Shown here: piece after piece, positions 40,759-51,720 of the stretch
Position numbering within the stretch: the stretch's first letter is position 1
Layout: each line of letters opens with the position of its first letter
Assembly: GCF_040869045.1 (NCBI RefSeq)
Contig: NC_090319.1
Coordinates: 302,300,998-302,364,997, forward strand
Length of the DNA: 64,000 nucleotides
Direction of reading: 5' to 3'
Origin: Eurosta solidaginis
Taxonomy: Eukaryota; Arthropoda; Insecta; Diptera; Tephritidae
The notes under the pieces: generated by a model
Told to the model about the DNA's origin: nothing
Databases searched by the model: none
Seen by the model: only the letters and a program-made list of their open reading frames with translations
Made by a program: the position numbers and the translations under genes

Positions 40759-40786
40759 GTACAGAGTACATTATACAGTGCGCCCT

Positions 40787-41332
40787 CTTGTATATCTATC
40801 CTCTTTGGTAAAATTCTCATTTACCAGCACTCGAATTCTGCAAGTACCTAAAATTTCTAAAATCGCATGAATTCTCTAAATGCTTTTTGAAGACATCAGA
40901 ATCGAGGAAATAAAAGATCAAATTATATTTATGTAAATCACATATGCGTGAGATTTCGAAATTCCCTGAGTTTTATTTTCCACCTGCATCCCTGTCAGAT
41001 TACTTAGAAAAAAACTTTAACGTAGCGACATAATCTTCGCACCGTATTTAAATGAAATGGTAGCGTTTCGATAATAATCTATGGTTAATATTAATGTTAT
41101 TCGACAGTTTGATTTGACTTTTGGCATAGTCATTTAAAAAAAAATAGGTTTCGAATTTAGGTGAAACTATTTGACTTATTTTTTATGGGCACTCTTATTT
41201 TATTTTGACTTTATTTTTCTTTCTCACCCCTCATCCATTGTTAAGTCATATCGACACCAAGAGTCGATGAATTCTTCATAGTTGTTATCGATAAATACGG
41301 CGCACATCACCTATTAGGTCAGTTTGACACAC
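40787..41332. other. Intergenic DNA upstream of salvador
   Basis: AT-rich. No gene or clear repeat is seen. Confidence 0.4.
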
Positions 41333-41521
41333 GGCGGAACGATACAAGGTGGCAGGATGGGACAGCTGATTATAAACTTTTTTTATTTTATTTGATACAT
41401 CAACTTCCAGCGCAGTACGACTTTGACATTGGTCCATCAAATTTACAAAAACAAAGTATATCGCATTTTTATTTGTTTGTGGGTATGTCGTCGCCATGCT
41501 GCCACCTTGTATCGTTCCGCC
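41333..41521. mobile_element. Foldback/MITE about 300 bases upstream of salvador
   Basis: Perfect 23-base inverted arms at 41333-41355 and 41499-41521 (core GGAACGATACAAGGTGGCAG and its complement CTGCCACCTTGTATCGTTCC) around 143 bases. Beyond the perfect arms, GTTTGACA motifs on both sides (41322 and 41526) suggest a slightly larger unit. Non-coding. Confidence 0.75.
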
Positions 41522-41835
41522 ATGGTTTGACATTGTCATTTGTCCGGTTGTTTATTTTTCTGTATATGCATTAATACTTTATTTATTGTATAAAAATATA
41601 TTTTAGTGGTAGGCAGAGTATGTTCCTTTATAACCAGCTTTGCGAAATGTATTGCAATTAACAAAAAAAAAACTTGCGCTTGCTCCGTAAAAACTAACAA
41701 AATTCTTTGTTTATCTGCATGTAAAGACTAAAATGGGATTTTCAATGTGATTATTTGGATTTCCGCTTAGATTATATGGACGGTTTCGCCTGTTGAATGA
41801 ACTACCTAATATTGCTGTGCAATCGGAAACCGGCA

Positions 41836-43714
41836 ATGTTGTCGCGACGCAGCAAAGAAAAGGCCACCGCGCACAAAGAAGGTGTGGTTGGTAAGTATGT
41901 AAAAAAGGAGACACCACCAGAGATACCCGTAATAAATGTGTGGACATTTGATGAACAGCGAGCGAAGCATAATAAGAAATCATTGCAGCGTTGTGCGAGT
42001 ACTTCTCCCAGTTGTGAGTTTACAGGCAGAAGCTCTGGTAGTTCTAGTCGGAATACATACTCCTGCGGCAATGACACACAATTCAATACACAACCGGATT
42101 ATTATCATGCCAGACGAGCACATTCTCAATTGCCCCCCAGCACGTCAACAACACTGCGGTCAATGTCACAGAGACGACAGCTACAACAACAGCAACGCTA
42201 TGGAGTAACTGGTTTTTATGCACCCACAGCTGTTGCTGTATCTAATCCCAAGCCACGGCATCCACACTTTTATTCTAGCAATAATTTGGACGTAGGTAGT
42301 AACGGGCATGGACATGCAGGTAGCGCAGGCACCAATAACAATACTGTTGCTAGCAGCAGCAGCAATTATGTTAACATTGAACAAATTGATCGAATGCGTC
42401 GTCAACAGTCATCACCTTTGCTACAACCAAATAGCGCAGCATCTTACGATCAATTTCATCGCAGGCATTCTGCTAACCAAAAACATAATAATTCTTATGA
42501 TGCACGCATACGTGGTGTTGCAAGCACCGAATCGAATGCAGCCGCTATTACTGATGGTATGGATTCCTATAGTAACGTATTTCAAAGGCAACGTGGTGCT
42601 ACACCAACCCCACAACAGCACTATCAAGCCAATGTCAGCTATGCCACTGGGTCTTCAGATTCGTATCCAATATACGAAAATCCTTTTAGAGTTTCATCGA
42701 ATACATCAGGAGGCAGCATCGTTACTAGCAGCAATCATACACCAATAAATAATTTCGATAGCAGCCGTTCAACACTTTCAAATGCTGAAGTACGTTCGGA
42801 ATCACCAATTTATAGTAACACGACCTTGGCTGTGTCCAACAACAATATACACTCTTCATATGATCTGAGTACTGGTACATCAGCAGCAGCTGCTGCTGCA
42901 ACATCTGTACAATCTCTGTATCATGCACCACCAACGCGCCCATTGCACACGCAATCAGTTGCTAATGCGACAAGTACACCGAATGTTTTACAAAAAGTGC
43001 CATCACAGCAGTCTTTAGAGGAAGAGTTACCATTGCCGCCAGGTTGGGCAATGCAATACACCCTACATGGGCGCAAGTATTATATTGATCATCACACGCA
43101 TACAACACATTGGTCGCATCCGCTGGAACGTGAAGGACTGCCAGTTGGCTGGCGACGTGTTGTATCTAAAATGCATGGCACCTACTATGAAAATCAATAT
43201 ACAGGACAATGTCAGCGACAACATCCTTGCCTTACCTCATATTATGTCTATACTACATCTGCGGAGCCTCCCAAGGCAATATGCCCAGAGATTCCAGTTC
43301 CTTACACACAACCTGTGCATACACATAATGCGTTGGTGCCAGCCAATCCATATCTGTTAGAGGAGATACCAAAGTGGCTGGTTGTATATTCGAATGCTGA
43401 TTCATCGAAAGACCATATGCTGCAATTTAACATGTTTAGTTTGCAGGAGCTTGAATGCTTTGATGGTATGTTGGTGCGTCTATTTAAACAAGAGCTTGGC
43501 ACTATAGTTGGCTTTTACGAACGTTACAGGTGCGTAATAGATAAACTGTTAATGCTGCATGATTATTAACTTTTTCATAAAATATTTACTTTAGTCTTAA
43601 TATTTAAATTGTTTTTATTTTATTAGACGCGCTTTAATTTTAGAAAAGAATAGACGCGCTGAGCAAGAACGTTATTTGCAAGAGTTGCATACACAACAAC
43701 CCCAACACCAATAA
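41836..43714 (+). CDS. sav: Salvador, WW and SARAH domain scaffold of the Hippo pathway
   Basis: Coding exons 41836-43529 and 43627-43714 with a 97-base intron (GTGCGT donor, TTTATTAG acceptor, split Arg codon) give 593 residues, close to the roughly 600 of the Drosophila protein. The start chosen is the second in-frame ATG, giving [16 protein letters not shown], a conserved fly N-terminus; an upstream ATG at 41797 would add 13 unconserved residues. A long Ser/Gln/His-rich disordered part leads to WW domain 1 ([20 protein letters not shown], about 398-432), an atypical WW 2 lacking the second Trp (LPVGWRRV...QRQHP, about 435-468), and a C-terminal SARAH coiled coil (about 528-588) completed by exon 2. 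Salvador links Hippo kinase to Warts at the cell cortex and restrains growth. The frame is intact. Confidence 0.95.
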
Positions 43715-44023
43715 CACAGGACTTGAGCCACTTTTATACCGAATCGAAATTATTGGCCATTATATAATTTCCTATTCGGCACTTATTTTTATTTTTACGA
43801 TTAGACTGTCTTGTTTTGCAAAACTGTGAAAAGTTCTCTTACCATATTAAATATTTGTTAACTATAAGTTATATGTAACAGATTTCATTTGATTTATACT
43901 ATTTTTATGTTTTTTAAAATCGATTGTGTTTAATGTTTTTGTGATTTATTATTCTACATAATTTCATTTAATTTTAAGTATACTCTCATTTTGTATTCAC
44001 TGAACATGGTTTATTTCCACGAA

Positions 44024-44049
44024 AATAAAATATAAAATTTTTTAATAAA
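44024..44049 (+). terminator. Salvador poly(A) signals
   Basis: Two AATAAA hexamers at 44024-44029 and 44044-44049, about 310-335 bases after the stop codon, in AT-rich sequence. A LINE-B 3' end begins at the next base. Confidence 0.6.
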
Positions 44050-44104
44050 TTGTGATCGGTCGCACCTATTGGATCGGGCGAAACACTGCTACAACAACAA
44101 CATA
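44050..44104 (+). mobile_element. LINE-B 3' end only
   Basis: TTGTGATCGGTCGCACCTAT through ACTGCTACAACAACAACA is homologous to the last 55 bases of LINE-B (31576-31631). It is an extreme 5' truncation and abuts the last salvador poly(A) signal. Confidence 0.75.
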
Positions 44105-45104
44105 CAAATATTAACAATTCAACTTTTTTTAGCGATATTTACTTAATATAAATTTTACGATACAGTAAAAGGTTTCGTATGTATTATATAAAAAGATGGG
44201 CAAAAAAAAATTACGCCTTAAACAACCAAAGACATCTTTTCGAGGGACTGTCCACATGGCACTGCGGACCTTAATGAGCCGACTGTCTCATCAAAGGAGC
44301 GAGGATGTTCTGCAATCATCCCCTCAGATGTGAATTGGTCCAATGACACCTATACCCATACAATAACAAATGTACTATCTGGAAAGAATTCATCGGTAGA
44401 GTTCAGGTACGAAACAACAAAGCTAGAAGAATTAAAGGAGAAGGCTGCATAAGGCTACTTAGTGTATACGTATCACCCGTCCATGCTGAACATTGCTATA
44501 TTATTGAGTTTGGAAGAGTCATTGGTGAGATTTGCTCTGAAATCAATACAATAGTTAGAAAAAACCAGTAACAATTGACCGAAGAGATGTAAATCCATGT
44601 TGTGAAGGAGAAATAAGAGATTTTAACATAATGGCAAGCTTTATACTCACATTTCTCTCCCAGAAATCGAGCTACGCATTGCTTGAGTAGGAATTCGGAT
44701 AGTCTATAAACATCAGAATGCTTTGAGTTTTGAGATCAATTATGGTTTTAAATATGTCTGCCTCGGAAATTACCAAAGAACCTTAAAACAAGTTTTTCTA
44801 ATAGGGGTGCGGCAAACACTCCCGCGTGTACTTCCGCCATGAAAATCTTCTCAGTGAAAATTAATCTAACTTTGCAAATCAGCTTCAAAATTAGACAACA
44901 ACAACAAGTTAGCAGCCTCTTTAGGAGACTTGGAAGTCATGCCCATTGTACGTGTTCGCAGCCGGATACAATTTTACTTAAGTTATAACTACCAAATATT
45001 GTTGTTCCGAGTAACAACGAAAACACTCTCGAGTACCTTGCTGAAGTACAGAATATTTTTCGTAGTTGTTGTTTTACCGATAAGTACACTCAAAAGTACA
45101 CCCA
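44105..45104. other. Unassigned DNA with a small SINE fragment
   Basis: At 44775-44890 the plus strand resembles the middle of SINE type 1 (TTCCGCCATGAAAATCTTCT, CAGTGAAAATTAATC). No other feature is seen. Confidence 0.4.
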
Positions 45105-45495
45105 AAGGCCCTGGAGAGTCTTTTCGATGTTGATGGTCCTTTGCCGGATGCAGATCCCGTACGTTCCGGTAACAAGCACCATTGAGACACCAGCCCGACC
45201 ATCTCGGGAACGATTTAGTATGACCACATGAAACCTTCAAGGCCATACCGCCCTCCCACCCCCTAGATCCATGAGAAAATTGGGGTTGCCGGAGCCTCGG
45301 CTGTTAAAGTAACAGGATTCGCCAAGGGTAGGTGAGGTTAAAAATTTGGTTTGAGAAGTTATATTTTGTGCTGGCAACACCTTGAAAGGGTTGCGCTACA
45401 CAACCCCTTGAATCAATTTGATATTTTAGTCGTCTCTTACAATAGGTATACCTGCCGCGGGTATATTCTAAACCTCCTAACCCGCTGGGAGTTAT
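45105..45495 (-). repeat. Repeat C copy 2
   Basis: Minus strand: TCCCAGCGGGTTAGGAGGTT, a TACCCGCGGCAGG block, GGCTCCGGCAACCCC, CGTTCCCGAGATGGTCGGGC, GGTACCGGAACGTACGGG-like sequence and GGCAAAGGACCATCAACATC. Same order as 46960-47300. It lies next to LINE-B copy 3. Confidence 0.65.
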
Positions 45496-45508
45496 TATAT
45501 GTTTCGTA

Positions 45509-46282
45509 GTTGTTGTTGTTGTTGTAGCAATGCTTCGCCCCACCTAATAGCCGCGACCGATCACAAATTGTCATCAATATCCTCTAACGGGAGTCCAAGG
45601 AAACTTGCCGTTTCAACAGAGGTGGACCATAAGGAAAGGGGTATTAGAGGCGTTGGTTCCACATTACACCTAAAGAGATGGTTGGTGTCATGTGGGGACA
45701 CATTGCAAGCGGGGCATGCATTTTGTATGTCGGGGTTGATTCTAGATAGGTCAGAGTTTAACCTGTTACAGTATCCAGAACGAAGTTGAGCAAGAGTGAC
45801 ACGCGTTTCCCTGGGGAGTATGCGTTCCTCTTCCGCGAGTTTTGGATACTTTTCTTTAAGCACTGGATTCACCGGGCAATTCCCGGCATAAAGGTCCGAC
45901 GCCTGTTTATGGAGTTCACCAAGGACCTGCTTGTGTTTTTTCGCTTCATACGGCTGGGTTCTCAGGTGCCGTATTTCCTCAAAATGCTTACGGAGATGAC
46001 TCCTTAAGTCCCTAGGCGGTGCTGGTTCATCAATCAGATGTCTGTTGGGATGCTCAGGTTTCTGGGTATTGAACAGGAACTGTTTGGTCAGCATCTCATT
46101 TCTCTCCCTGATGGGGAGTATTCTCGCCTCATTATGCAGATGGTGTTCTGGGGACATAAGAAGACAGCCCGTGGCGATTCTGAGAGCAGTACTTTGGCAG
46201 GCCTGTAGTTTCTTCCAGTGGGTAATTTTTAGGCTTGGCGACCATATGGGTGACGCATAGCACGTAATCGGCTGGCTAATTG
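45509..46282 (-). mobile_element. LINE-B copy 3, 5' truncated in the RT C-terminus
   Basis: Minus strand. Homology to the LINE-B C-terminal region begins at 46282 (ISQPITCYASPIWSP) and runs to the CPACNVSPHDTNHLFRCN finger, the stop at 45561 and a (CAA)n tail at 45509. The coding frame is uninterrupted over this part but has no catalytic RT motifs. An in-frame extension upstream of 46282 is flanking DNA. Confidence 0.85.
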
Positions 46283-46467
46283 TCGATGGGCACAGTATCG
46301 AGATATTGATTACTTCTGTCAAGTAATAACTCCTGTATTTTTGTAACTTGCTCCAACTCCCGCTAAATTTTGTTTTAAACTTGCACCATTCGTCAAATTT
46401 GACTAGCTGTATAAAAGTGCCCCAAAAAAGATATTGCACTCAGGTCGTAAATTAAAAAATAATTAAA

Positions 46468-46665
46468 TGTAGGGCGCGATACGGCTTTTCATGGATACGG
46501 CTTGCCAACCACTGCCGATGGGCGACCTTGCTTAGACAAATTTTCTTCTAATTGAAAAATCTTGTTTCGAAAATGTTGATGTTGCTTTGCCCAGGTCGTG
46601 AATTCAGGGTCTTCGATTTGGTAGGGGAGCACGCTACCTGCACAACACAGCGGTCATAAATTAAC
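46468..46665 (-). mobile_element. SINE type 1 with internal deletion
   Basis: Minus-strand orientation: a tRNA-like head at the high-coordinate end (GGTAGCGTGCTCCCCTACC), body with CAAGGTCGCCCATCGGCAGT, and the GTATCGCGCC end at the low-coordinate side. About 150 bases of the middle are absent compared with 5565-5925. Confidence 0.6.
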
Positions 46666-46959
46666 TGGCACAAAAAATCGACGGAAATCTCGATGCCGAT
46701 TTCAATAATATACACCAATATGCCAATTCACAAGTAGTCCGTACATGTACCTAGAGTTGCAAAAAGTTTAGAATAAATGAAGGAAATCGTAGGTAATTGT
46801 GCCGTTTATGGGGCGCAATAAAAATTGGCAGGATATTTTTTTAGTTCAGTGAACTTGAGTTTATCTGGACTATTCTTCGTAACATGACACGCTTATAGGT
46901 ACAGCATGGTCTGAAGACCAGTAATATATGCACATAGCTGGTCAAGAAGCAAATATGTT

Positions 46960-47300
46960 CCCCCCAGCGGGTTAGGGGGTTAGAATATACCCGCGGTAGG
47001 TAGGCCTGTCGTAACAGGCGACTAAAATACCAGATTTAAGGGGTTGTGTAGCGAAACCTTTTCAGGTTGCCAGCGCAATATACAGCTTCTCCAAACCCAA
47101 TTGTCAACCTCACCTATCCGTAGCGAATCCTGTTTCATTAACAGCCGAGGCTCTGGCGACCCCGAACTCCTCATGGATCAAGGGGGTGGGAGGGCGGTAT
47201 GGTCTAGAAGGTCGCATGTGGTCATAACAAATCGTTCCCGAGATGGTCGGGCTTGGTACCGGAACGTACCGGATCTGCATCCGACAAAGGACAAAGAAAG
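46960..47300 (+). repeat. Repeat C copy 3
   Basis: CCCAGCGGGTTAGGGGGTTA, ATATACCCGCGG, CGTAACAGGCGACTAAAATA, GGCTCTGGCGACCCC, CGTTCCCGAGATGGTCGGGC and GGATCTGCATCCGACAAAGG. The (ACA)n end is missing here. Open frames across it are not conserved between copies. Confidence 0.65.
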
Positions 47301-47464
47301 TCAAGACATTATAATATGCAATTCATTGCCTATCCGACCCAAGAGTTGTTTGTATATATGCGCTTATGAATATTTATATGTGTACGTACATACATTTACT
47401 GAAGTAGGGGATGTAGCAAAGGGAAGTGCTTCCTACCTCACGGCACATACATATACATACATAT

Positions 47465-47892
47465 TGTGACGAATATTAGCAACATTAAGGGATACTATCA
47501 TCTCTAGCCGATACTAAGCAGTGACTTGTATGACCATAAACAAATCAATCATTTATTCATATTATGTCTACACATATGTCCATACAGGCAGCGGAGAGAA
47601 ACACACAAACACATGCATATATCGGAGATACTCCCAAAAGTAGGCAATCATCGGTGGAAGTATCACTCACATATACACGCTCATATGGCTATGCGAGAAG
47701 CTATAATCGTGCATCTGTAGCTTATAGCTGGTAAAAAAATAGTAAATTCTAGAAACGCTTGGAAATATACAAACGAGGAAACCGAAGAGTATAAAAGCAG
47801 CACCAGCTGAGGCATGGGCAATCAGTTTGATTTAAGCAAGCTATTGCTTGTGAAGTATCAGTGTTATTGTGAAGTACTTTAATAAAGGCCAT
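47465..47892 (+). mobile_element. LTR fragment, relative of the LTRs at 57668-62722
   Basis: Starts TGTGACGAATATTAGCAACA, the form of the LTR 5' end (TGTTACGAATATTAGC), and carries a TATA box GAGTATAAAAGCAGCACC at about 47787 and the GTGAAGTACTTTAATAAAGG poly(A) region near 47871. Homology stops after AATAAAGGCCAT at 47892, so the R-U5 end is lost. It is a truncated solo LTR. Confidence 0.75.
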
Positions 47893-48464
47893 CAACAGGC
47901 TTCTTTAGCGGGACTGCTCTAGTACTACTTGTTTCGATAAGATATTGAACATAATCACGGGTCATGCGATTGGCTCTGCTGAATGGCACTCCGGAGAAAT
48001 GCAGGGCAAAGTGCCCATCCCTACCGTCCTTCTTTCCTTGAATCAGACAGCTACATGAGATAATGTCATCCCTCACACATTTCGCACCGTACGCTAGCTC
48101 AGAATAGCAAGAAAAACTTTTTAACGTATTTGTTGCTTGGGTACATCCGCATCGCTGCAAAACATACCCCCCGGTCAAGTATTGCCTGAATGTGTATTGT
48201 TGCTTAGCTACGTACACCACTGGGTACTGCGGCATCCAGACGAGCGACCTCGCCACCGTCGCACTTCTAAAATTAGATTGCAATTACTGAAGGCGTCAGG
48301 GATAGTACTGATTTCTTGAAGCGGCGCAACATCCTCATCGCTGCGATACATACCACCCGACAATTTTTGGCTGAATGCTCATTGTCCTGACATACATATA
48401 TGCGTTACACAGAGGCCAAAATCGAATATTCTCATCGATTTTGACGTACACTTTCTACTTCCTC
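47893..48464. other. Mixed fragments, including a LINE-B endonuclease start
   Basis: At about 48270-48350 the plus strand resembles the start of the LINE-B endonuclease (nucleotide match TGAAGCGGCGCAACATCCTC, ATCGCTGCGAT to 28588-28620). A 134-residue minus-strand frame runs through it and is regarded as chance. The rest is unassigned. Confidence 0.4.
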
Positions 48465-48775
48465 TGGTAGCCGTCATGGTGTGGTGGTAGCATAATTTAA
48501 AAAATAAAGATTGTACAATTAGAAACCTTTTTCTAAGCTGCGTCCCCCATCGGCAGTGGTTTGGCACACACTGCGAGAATATTTCTGCCTTGAATAGCTT
48601 TTCAGCGAAAATTCATCATCCTTGCAGAATTGAATTGCATTTTAAAGGATGACGAATTTTCAGTATAAAACGTGTAATTCCCGCCCGGAAATATGAAGAA
48701 AAAATTAAAAGAAAGCACCGCGCAAATTCGATCTAAATCTTCTCGGAGGTATATCCCGCCTTCTATTTATTTGCA
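48465..48775 (+). mobile_element. SINE type 1, degenerate
   Basis: Plus strand: GTCATGGTGTGGTGGTAGCA (A-box side), loss of the B-box part, CCCCCATCGGCAGTGGTTTG, ATATTTCTGCCTTGAATAGC, and the tail-side CTTCTCGGAGGTATATCCCG CC followed by a TATTTATTT tail. Order matches the SINE at 5565-5925. Confidence 0.6.
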
Positions 48776-48930
48776 CTTACTGCCTCCAGTAAAACATATT
48801 TCCTGTGGATGAAAGAGGAAAGAAAATTGCCTAGTAAATATTTGACACAGCAATCAACACAGCGTATGCAGACGTTACTACTATAACAGGTAAGTCATGG
48901 TAAACTGTGAAGTCCTGGTCTAATCCGATC

Positions 48931-50755
48931 AAGGTTAAGTTAGGTTAGGTTCAAGTGGCTGCCGTCCACATCGGAGCGGCACACTAGGCCTTTATAGGCC
49001 CATTGTGAAACCACACGGATTTGTTCCTACTCTCCTAATCAAACGCGTCGTGTATTGACTTCAGCTATATCAGTCAGATCTACGAGAAACATCTTGCCCA
49101 TAAAACGTTGCCTTCTTCTACCGAGCGCTGGACATTCACAGAGTAGATGCCTAACAGTTTCAGTCTCCTCTTCGTTGCCGCAGCTTCTACAGTAATCATT
49201 AAATAGAGGGCCAATCATTTCGCATGCGGTACAATACAAACATGACCAGTGAGAAGACCTACAAACGAAGATCTACCTACAAGAAAATATAAATGTGCTT
49301 CTGAGAGACTGCCTTCTGCCTCAGGCAGTCCACAGCGTCTTGTATGGCCACAAGCTCAGCCTGAAATACGCTGCAGTGATCCGGAAGGCGAAACGATCTT
49401 TGTATCTCCAATAGTTCCGAATAGACCCCCCCCCCCTCCGACCCCGTTATCCAGTTTAGATCCATATGTGTAGATCTGAATGCTGTTAGTGAGCCAATCA
49501 GGGTTATTAACCCACTGTTCCCTCTCAGGGATTAATATCTCGTATCCCCTGTTAAAGATGGTATGTGGTTTGCAGAAATCTGTTCATTCTGGTATGCAGA
49601 ATCTGTCGAGAATTTCAGTATGGTTCAGTATTACATTCATAGCCTCCGTTGGCGTTGTGCGGATGGCTCCGCTTATGCATAGTAGTGCAGATCTTTGCAC
49701 CTTTTGAAGAGCAAGAACCGTCGAGGATATATTCAGGGCGGGCCACCATACCGCCACCCCGTATAGCAATATTGGCCTAACTATGGCCGTGTATATCCAA
49801 TGTACTATCATAGGGGACATACCACATTTCCGTCCAATTGCCCCTTTACATGTGTAGAGGGCAACCGAGACCTTACGGACACGTTACGTGGTGTTTTGTG
49901 CCCAGTTCAATTTCTTATCAAGTGTGAGCCCTAGATAATTGGCGGACTCACTTAACTTAAGCACTGTGTTTGCCAGCACTGGGGTTGAGAGAGGTGGTAT
50001 CTTATACCTCCTCTTAAAGAGCACCAGCTGCATTTTATTTGGGTTCACGCCCAGACCATTATCAACGGCCCATGCTTAATTCCACCTGCATCATTTCGCA
50101 GAGAGTTTGTAGAAACTTCCCACTTATCACCAAGGCAAGGTCGTCATAACTTTATAGCCCCTCTCCTCCTCCATGTCCCTTAGCAGCTGATTCAATGGAA
50201 TGGGACTACACCTTGGGGAGTTCCCCTACTGACGAACCTGCTCACCGGTACCCCTGCAAGTTCTGCCTGTACTACCCTGCATAGCAGCAATTGGTGCACA
50301 AGACCCACCAGCTGAGATTCGATGCCCAGATCAGTCAGTACCTTAATGATTGAGTCGGGTTTGATGTTATTGAACACTCCTTCTATGTCTAGGAAGGCTG
50401 CCAGGCAGTATTCCTTGAAGGAGAACGATCTCTCTATGCACGATGTAATTTCGTGCAATGCCGTTTCCGTGGATTAACCCTTCATATAGGCGTGTTGTGC
50501 TTCAGAGAGTTTGTCATTCACTGCCTCCCTGATATATGTTTCCATCAGTCTCTCCATCACCTTTAGTTGAAACGAAGATAGACTGATGGGTCTGAAGTCC
50601 TTAGGATTCGCGTGGCACGCTTTGCGTGCCTTGGGAATAAATACCACTTTAGATATCTTCCATATACGTGGGACGTGGTTTAGTGCCACAACACCTCCTA
50701 TTATAGCGTATAGCCAGTTAGTGCTGCACTCCAGTGATTGTTGCAGTTGCATAGG
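48931..50755 (-). mobile_element. LINE-D copy 3, 5' truncated, many lesions
   Basis: Minus strand. From 50752: WKISKVVFIPKARKACHANP, KDFRPISLSSFQLKVMERLM, a stop, ETALHEITSCIERSF, AAFLDIEGVFNNIK, RGTPQGVV (followed by a frame slip; the catalytic ADD region is degraded near 50150), then WIYTAIVRPILLYGVAVWW, a reduced RNase H region, and the finger CRSCGNEEETETVRHLLCEC. The 3' end reads GAACCTAACCTAACTTAACC at 48931-48952. RNase H is largely deleted. Confidence 0.82.
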
Positions 50756-51330
50756 TGTATAATCTGATCAAACATAATGGCAAAATATAAATTATTTTCG
50801 GGAATAAGCCATTGCCGGTGTCGATGATAGACGTTATAATATATCCTTCGGTGGAGAAGGTAGGATGACAACAGTTCGAACAATTATACTTGGTTAAATA
50901 TGTAGATAGATTTTTTAAAATATTCTCCTTCACTGCGAGGAAGGACGCTAAAGCACTGACCATAACTGTATATGAAATGTTAAAACATCCCTTTGTTTGA
51001 TAACCATTTTGGTAAACCTCATACAAAACATCCCAACTAGCAACACCCACGTAGGAGAAACAAGAATACAGCATACTTCCGTTACATAAATTTCGTTCAA
51101 ATGAGCTAAGCCGTTTTAGTGTTGGTAGCTCATATATAACGGCATATATATCTTAAAGTAAGGTGGCAACCATAGGCTGCAATCTAAATTAAAAATATTT
51201 CCTATTTGAATACGACAAAATATACTTTTCGTTTGATATCCATATTGGCATTAGTATAGCATGCTACTTCATAATTTCTTTATTTAATTTAAAATAGGTG
51301 GCAGCCTTGTTAAGATATTTCTGTTAAGAT
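50756..51330. other. Unassigned DNA
   Basis: AT-rich. The phrase AAGGTGGCAACCATAGG (about 51160) recurs after the LINE-D copy at about 55940, hinting at an older repeat around the insertion. No gene. Confidence 0.35.
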
Positions 51331-51720
51331 ATGCAAGGCAGAAGGGGGCATGAAATAGCCAAAGACTTTCGGCCAATAAGTCTCACGTCCTTTGTTCTGA
51401 AAACGTTCGAAAGGCTACATATACGGGAGCTTCTAGGCGAGGCTCCAATTTCCACGGCACAGCACACGTACCTGAGAGGGAAATCCACAGAAACCGCGCT
51501 ACATGAGGTAGTTCGAACGGTGGAAAAGTTCCTTCATCACAAGCACTTCACTCTGGCTGCGTTTGTTGATGTGGAAGGCGCGTTTAACAATGTAAGAGCT
51601 GAAGCGATTGAGGCTGCCCTCGGCAGGGCAGGGGTTGAAGAACCACTACGGCCTTGGATTTCAATCCTGCTTCGCAACCGCGAAATAACAGCAGAGCTAG
51701 GCGGAGCTACTGTTGGCAAG
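51331..51720 (+). pseudogene. LINE-D copy 4, N-terminal RT half (split copy)
   Basis: Encodes KDFRPISLTSFVLKTFERL, GKSTETALHEVVRTVEKFL, LAAFVDVEGAFNNVRAEAI and ITAELGGATVGK, that is RT finger and palm up to just before the PQGG motif. The next residues of the same protein (QVCRCTPQGGVLSPLL) occur at 54130 on the same strand, so the copy is one element interrupted by 51721-54129. Confidence 0.85.

Larger units (their letters stand above)
37788..40773 (-). mobile_element. LINE-B copy 2, 5' truncated in the endonuclease
   Basis: Perfect 13-base target duplication TACAGTGCGCCCT at 37775-37787 and 40774-40786. On the minus strand the element starts inside the endonuclease (homology to copy 1 begins at about 40759) and runs to a (CAA)n tail at 37788. 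The 14 bases between the homology edge and the duplication (about 40760-40773) are not templated by LINE-B. It is very similar to copy 1. Confidence 0.92.

Noticed and set aside
42181..42748. Alternative frames within the salvador exon
   Set aside because: Shadows of the Gln/Asn/Ser-rich salvador coding frame, which is intact and conserved.
46283..46439. N-terminal extension of the LINE-B copy 3 frame
   Set aside because: The extension is flanking DNA that happens to be open; homology to LINE-B starts only at 46282.
47879..48283. A 134-residue minus-strand open frame
   Set aside because: It runs through the end of an LTR fragment and antisense to a LINE-B endonuclease fragment and has no motif; probably chance.
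49277..49465. A 62-residue minus-strand frame as a separate gene
   Set aside because: It is a degraded piece of the RNase H region of LINE-D copy 3 (RLPDHCSVFQAELVAIQDAV), not an independent gene.
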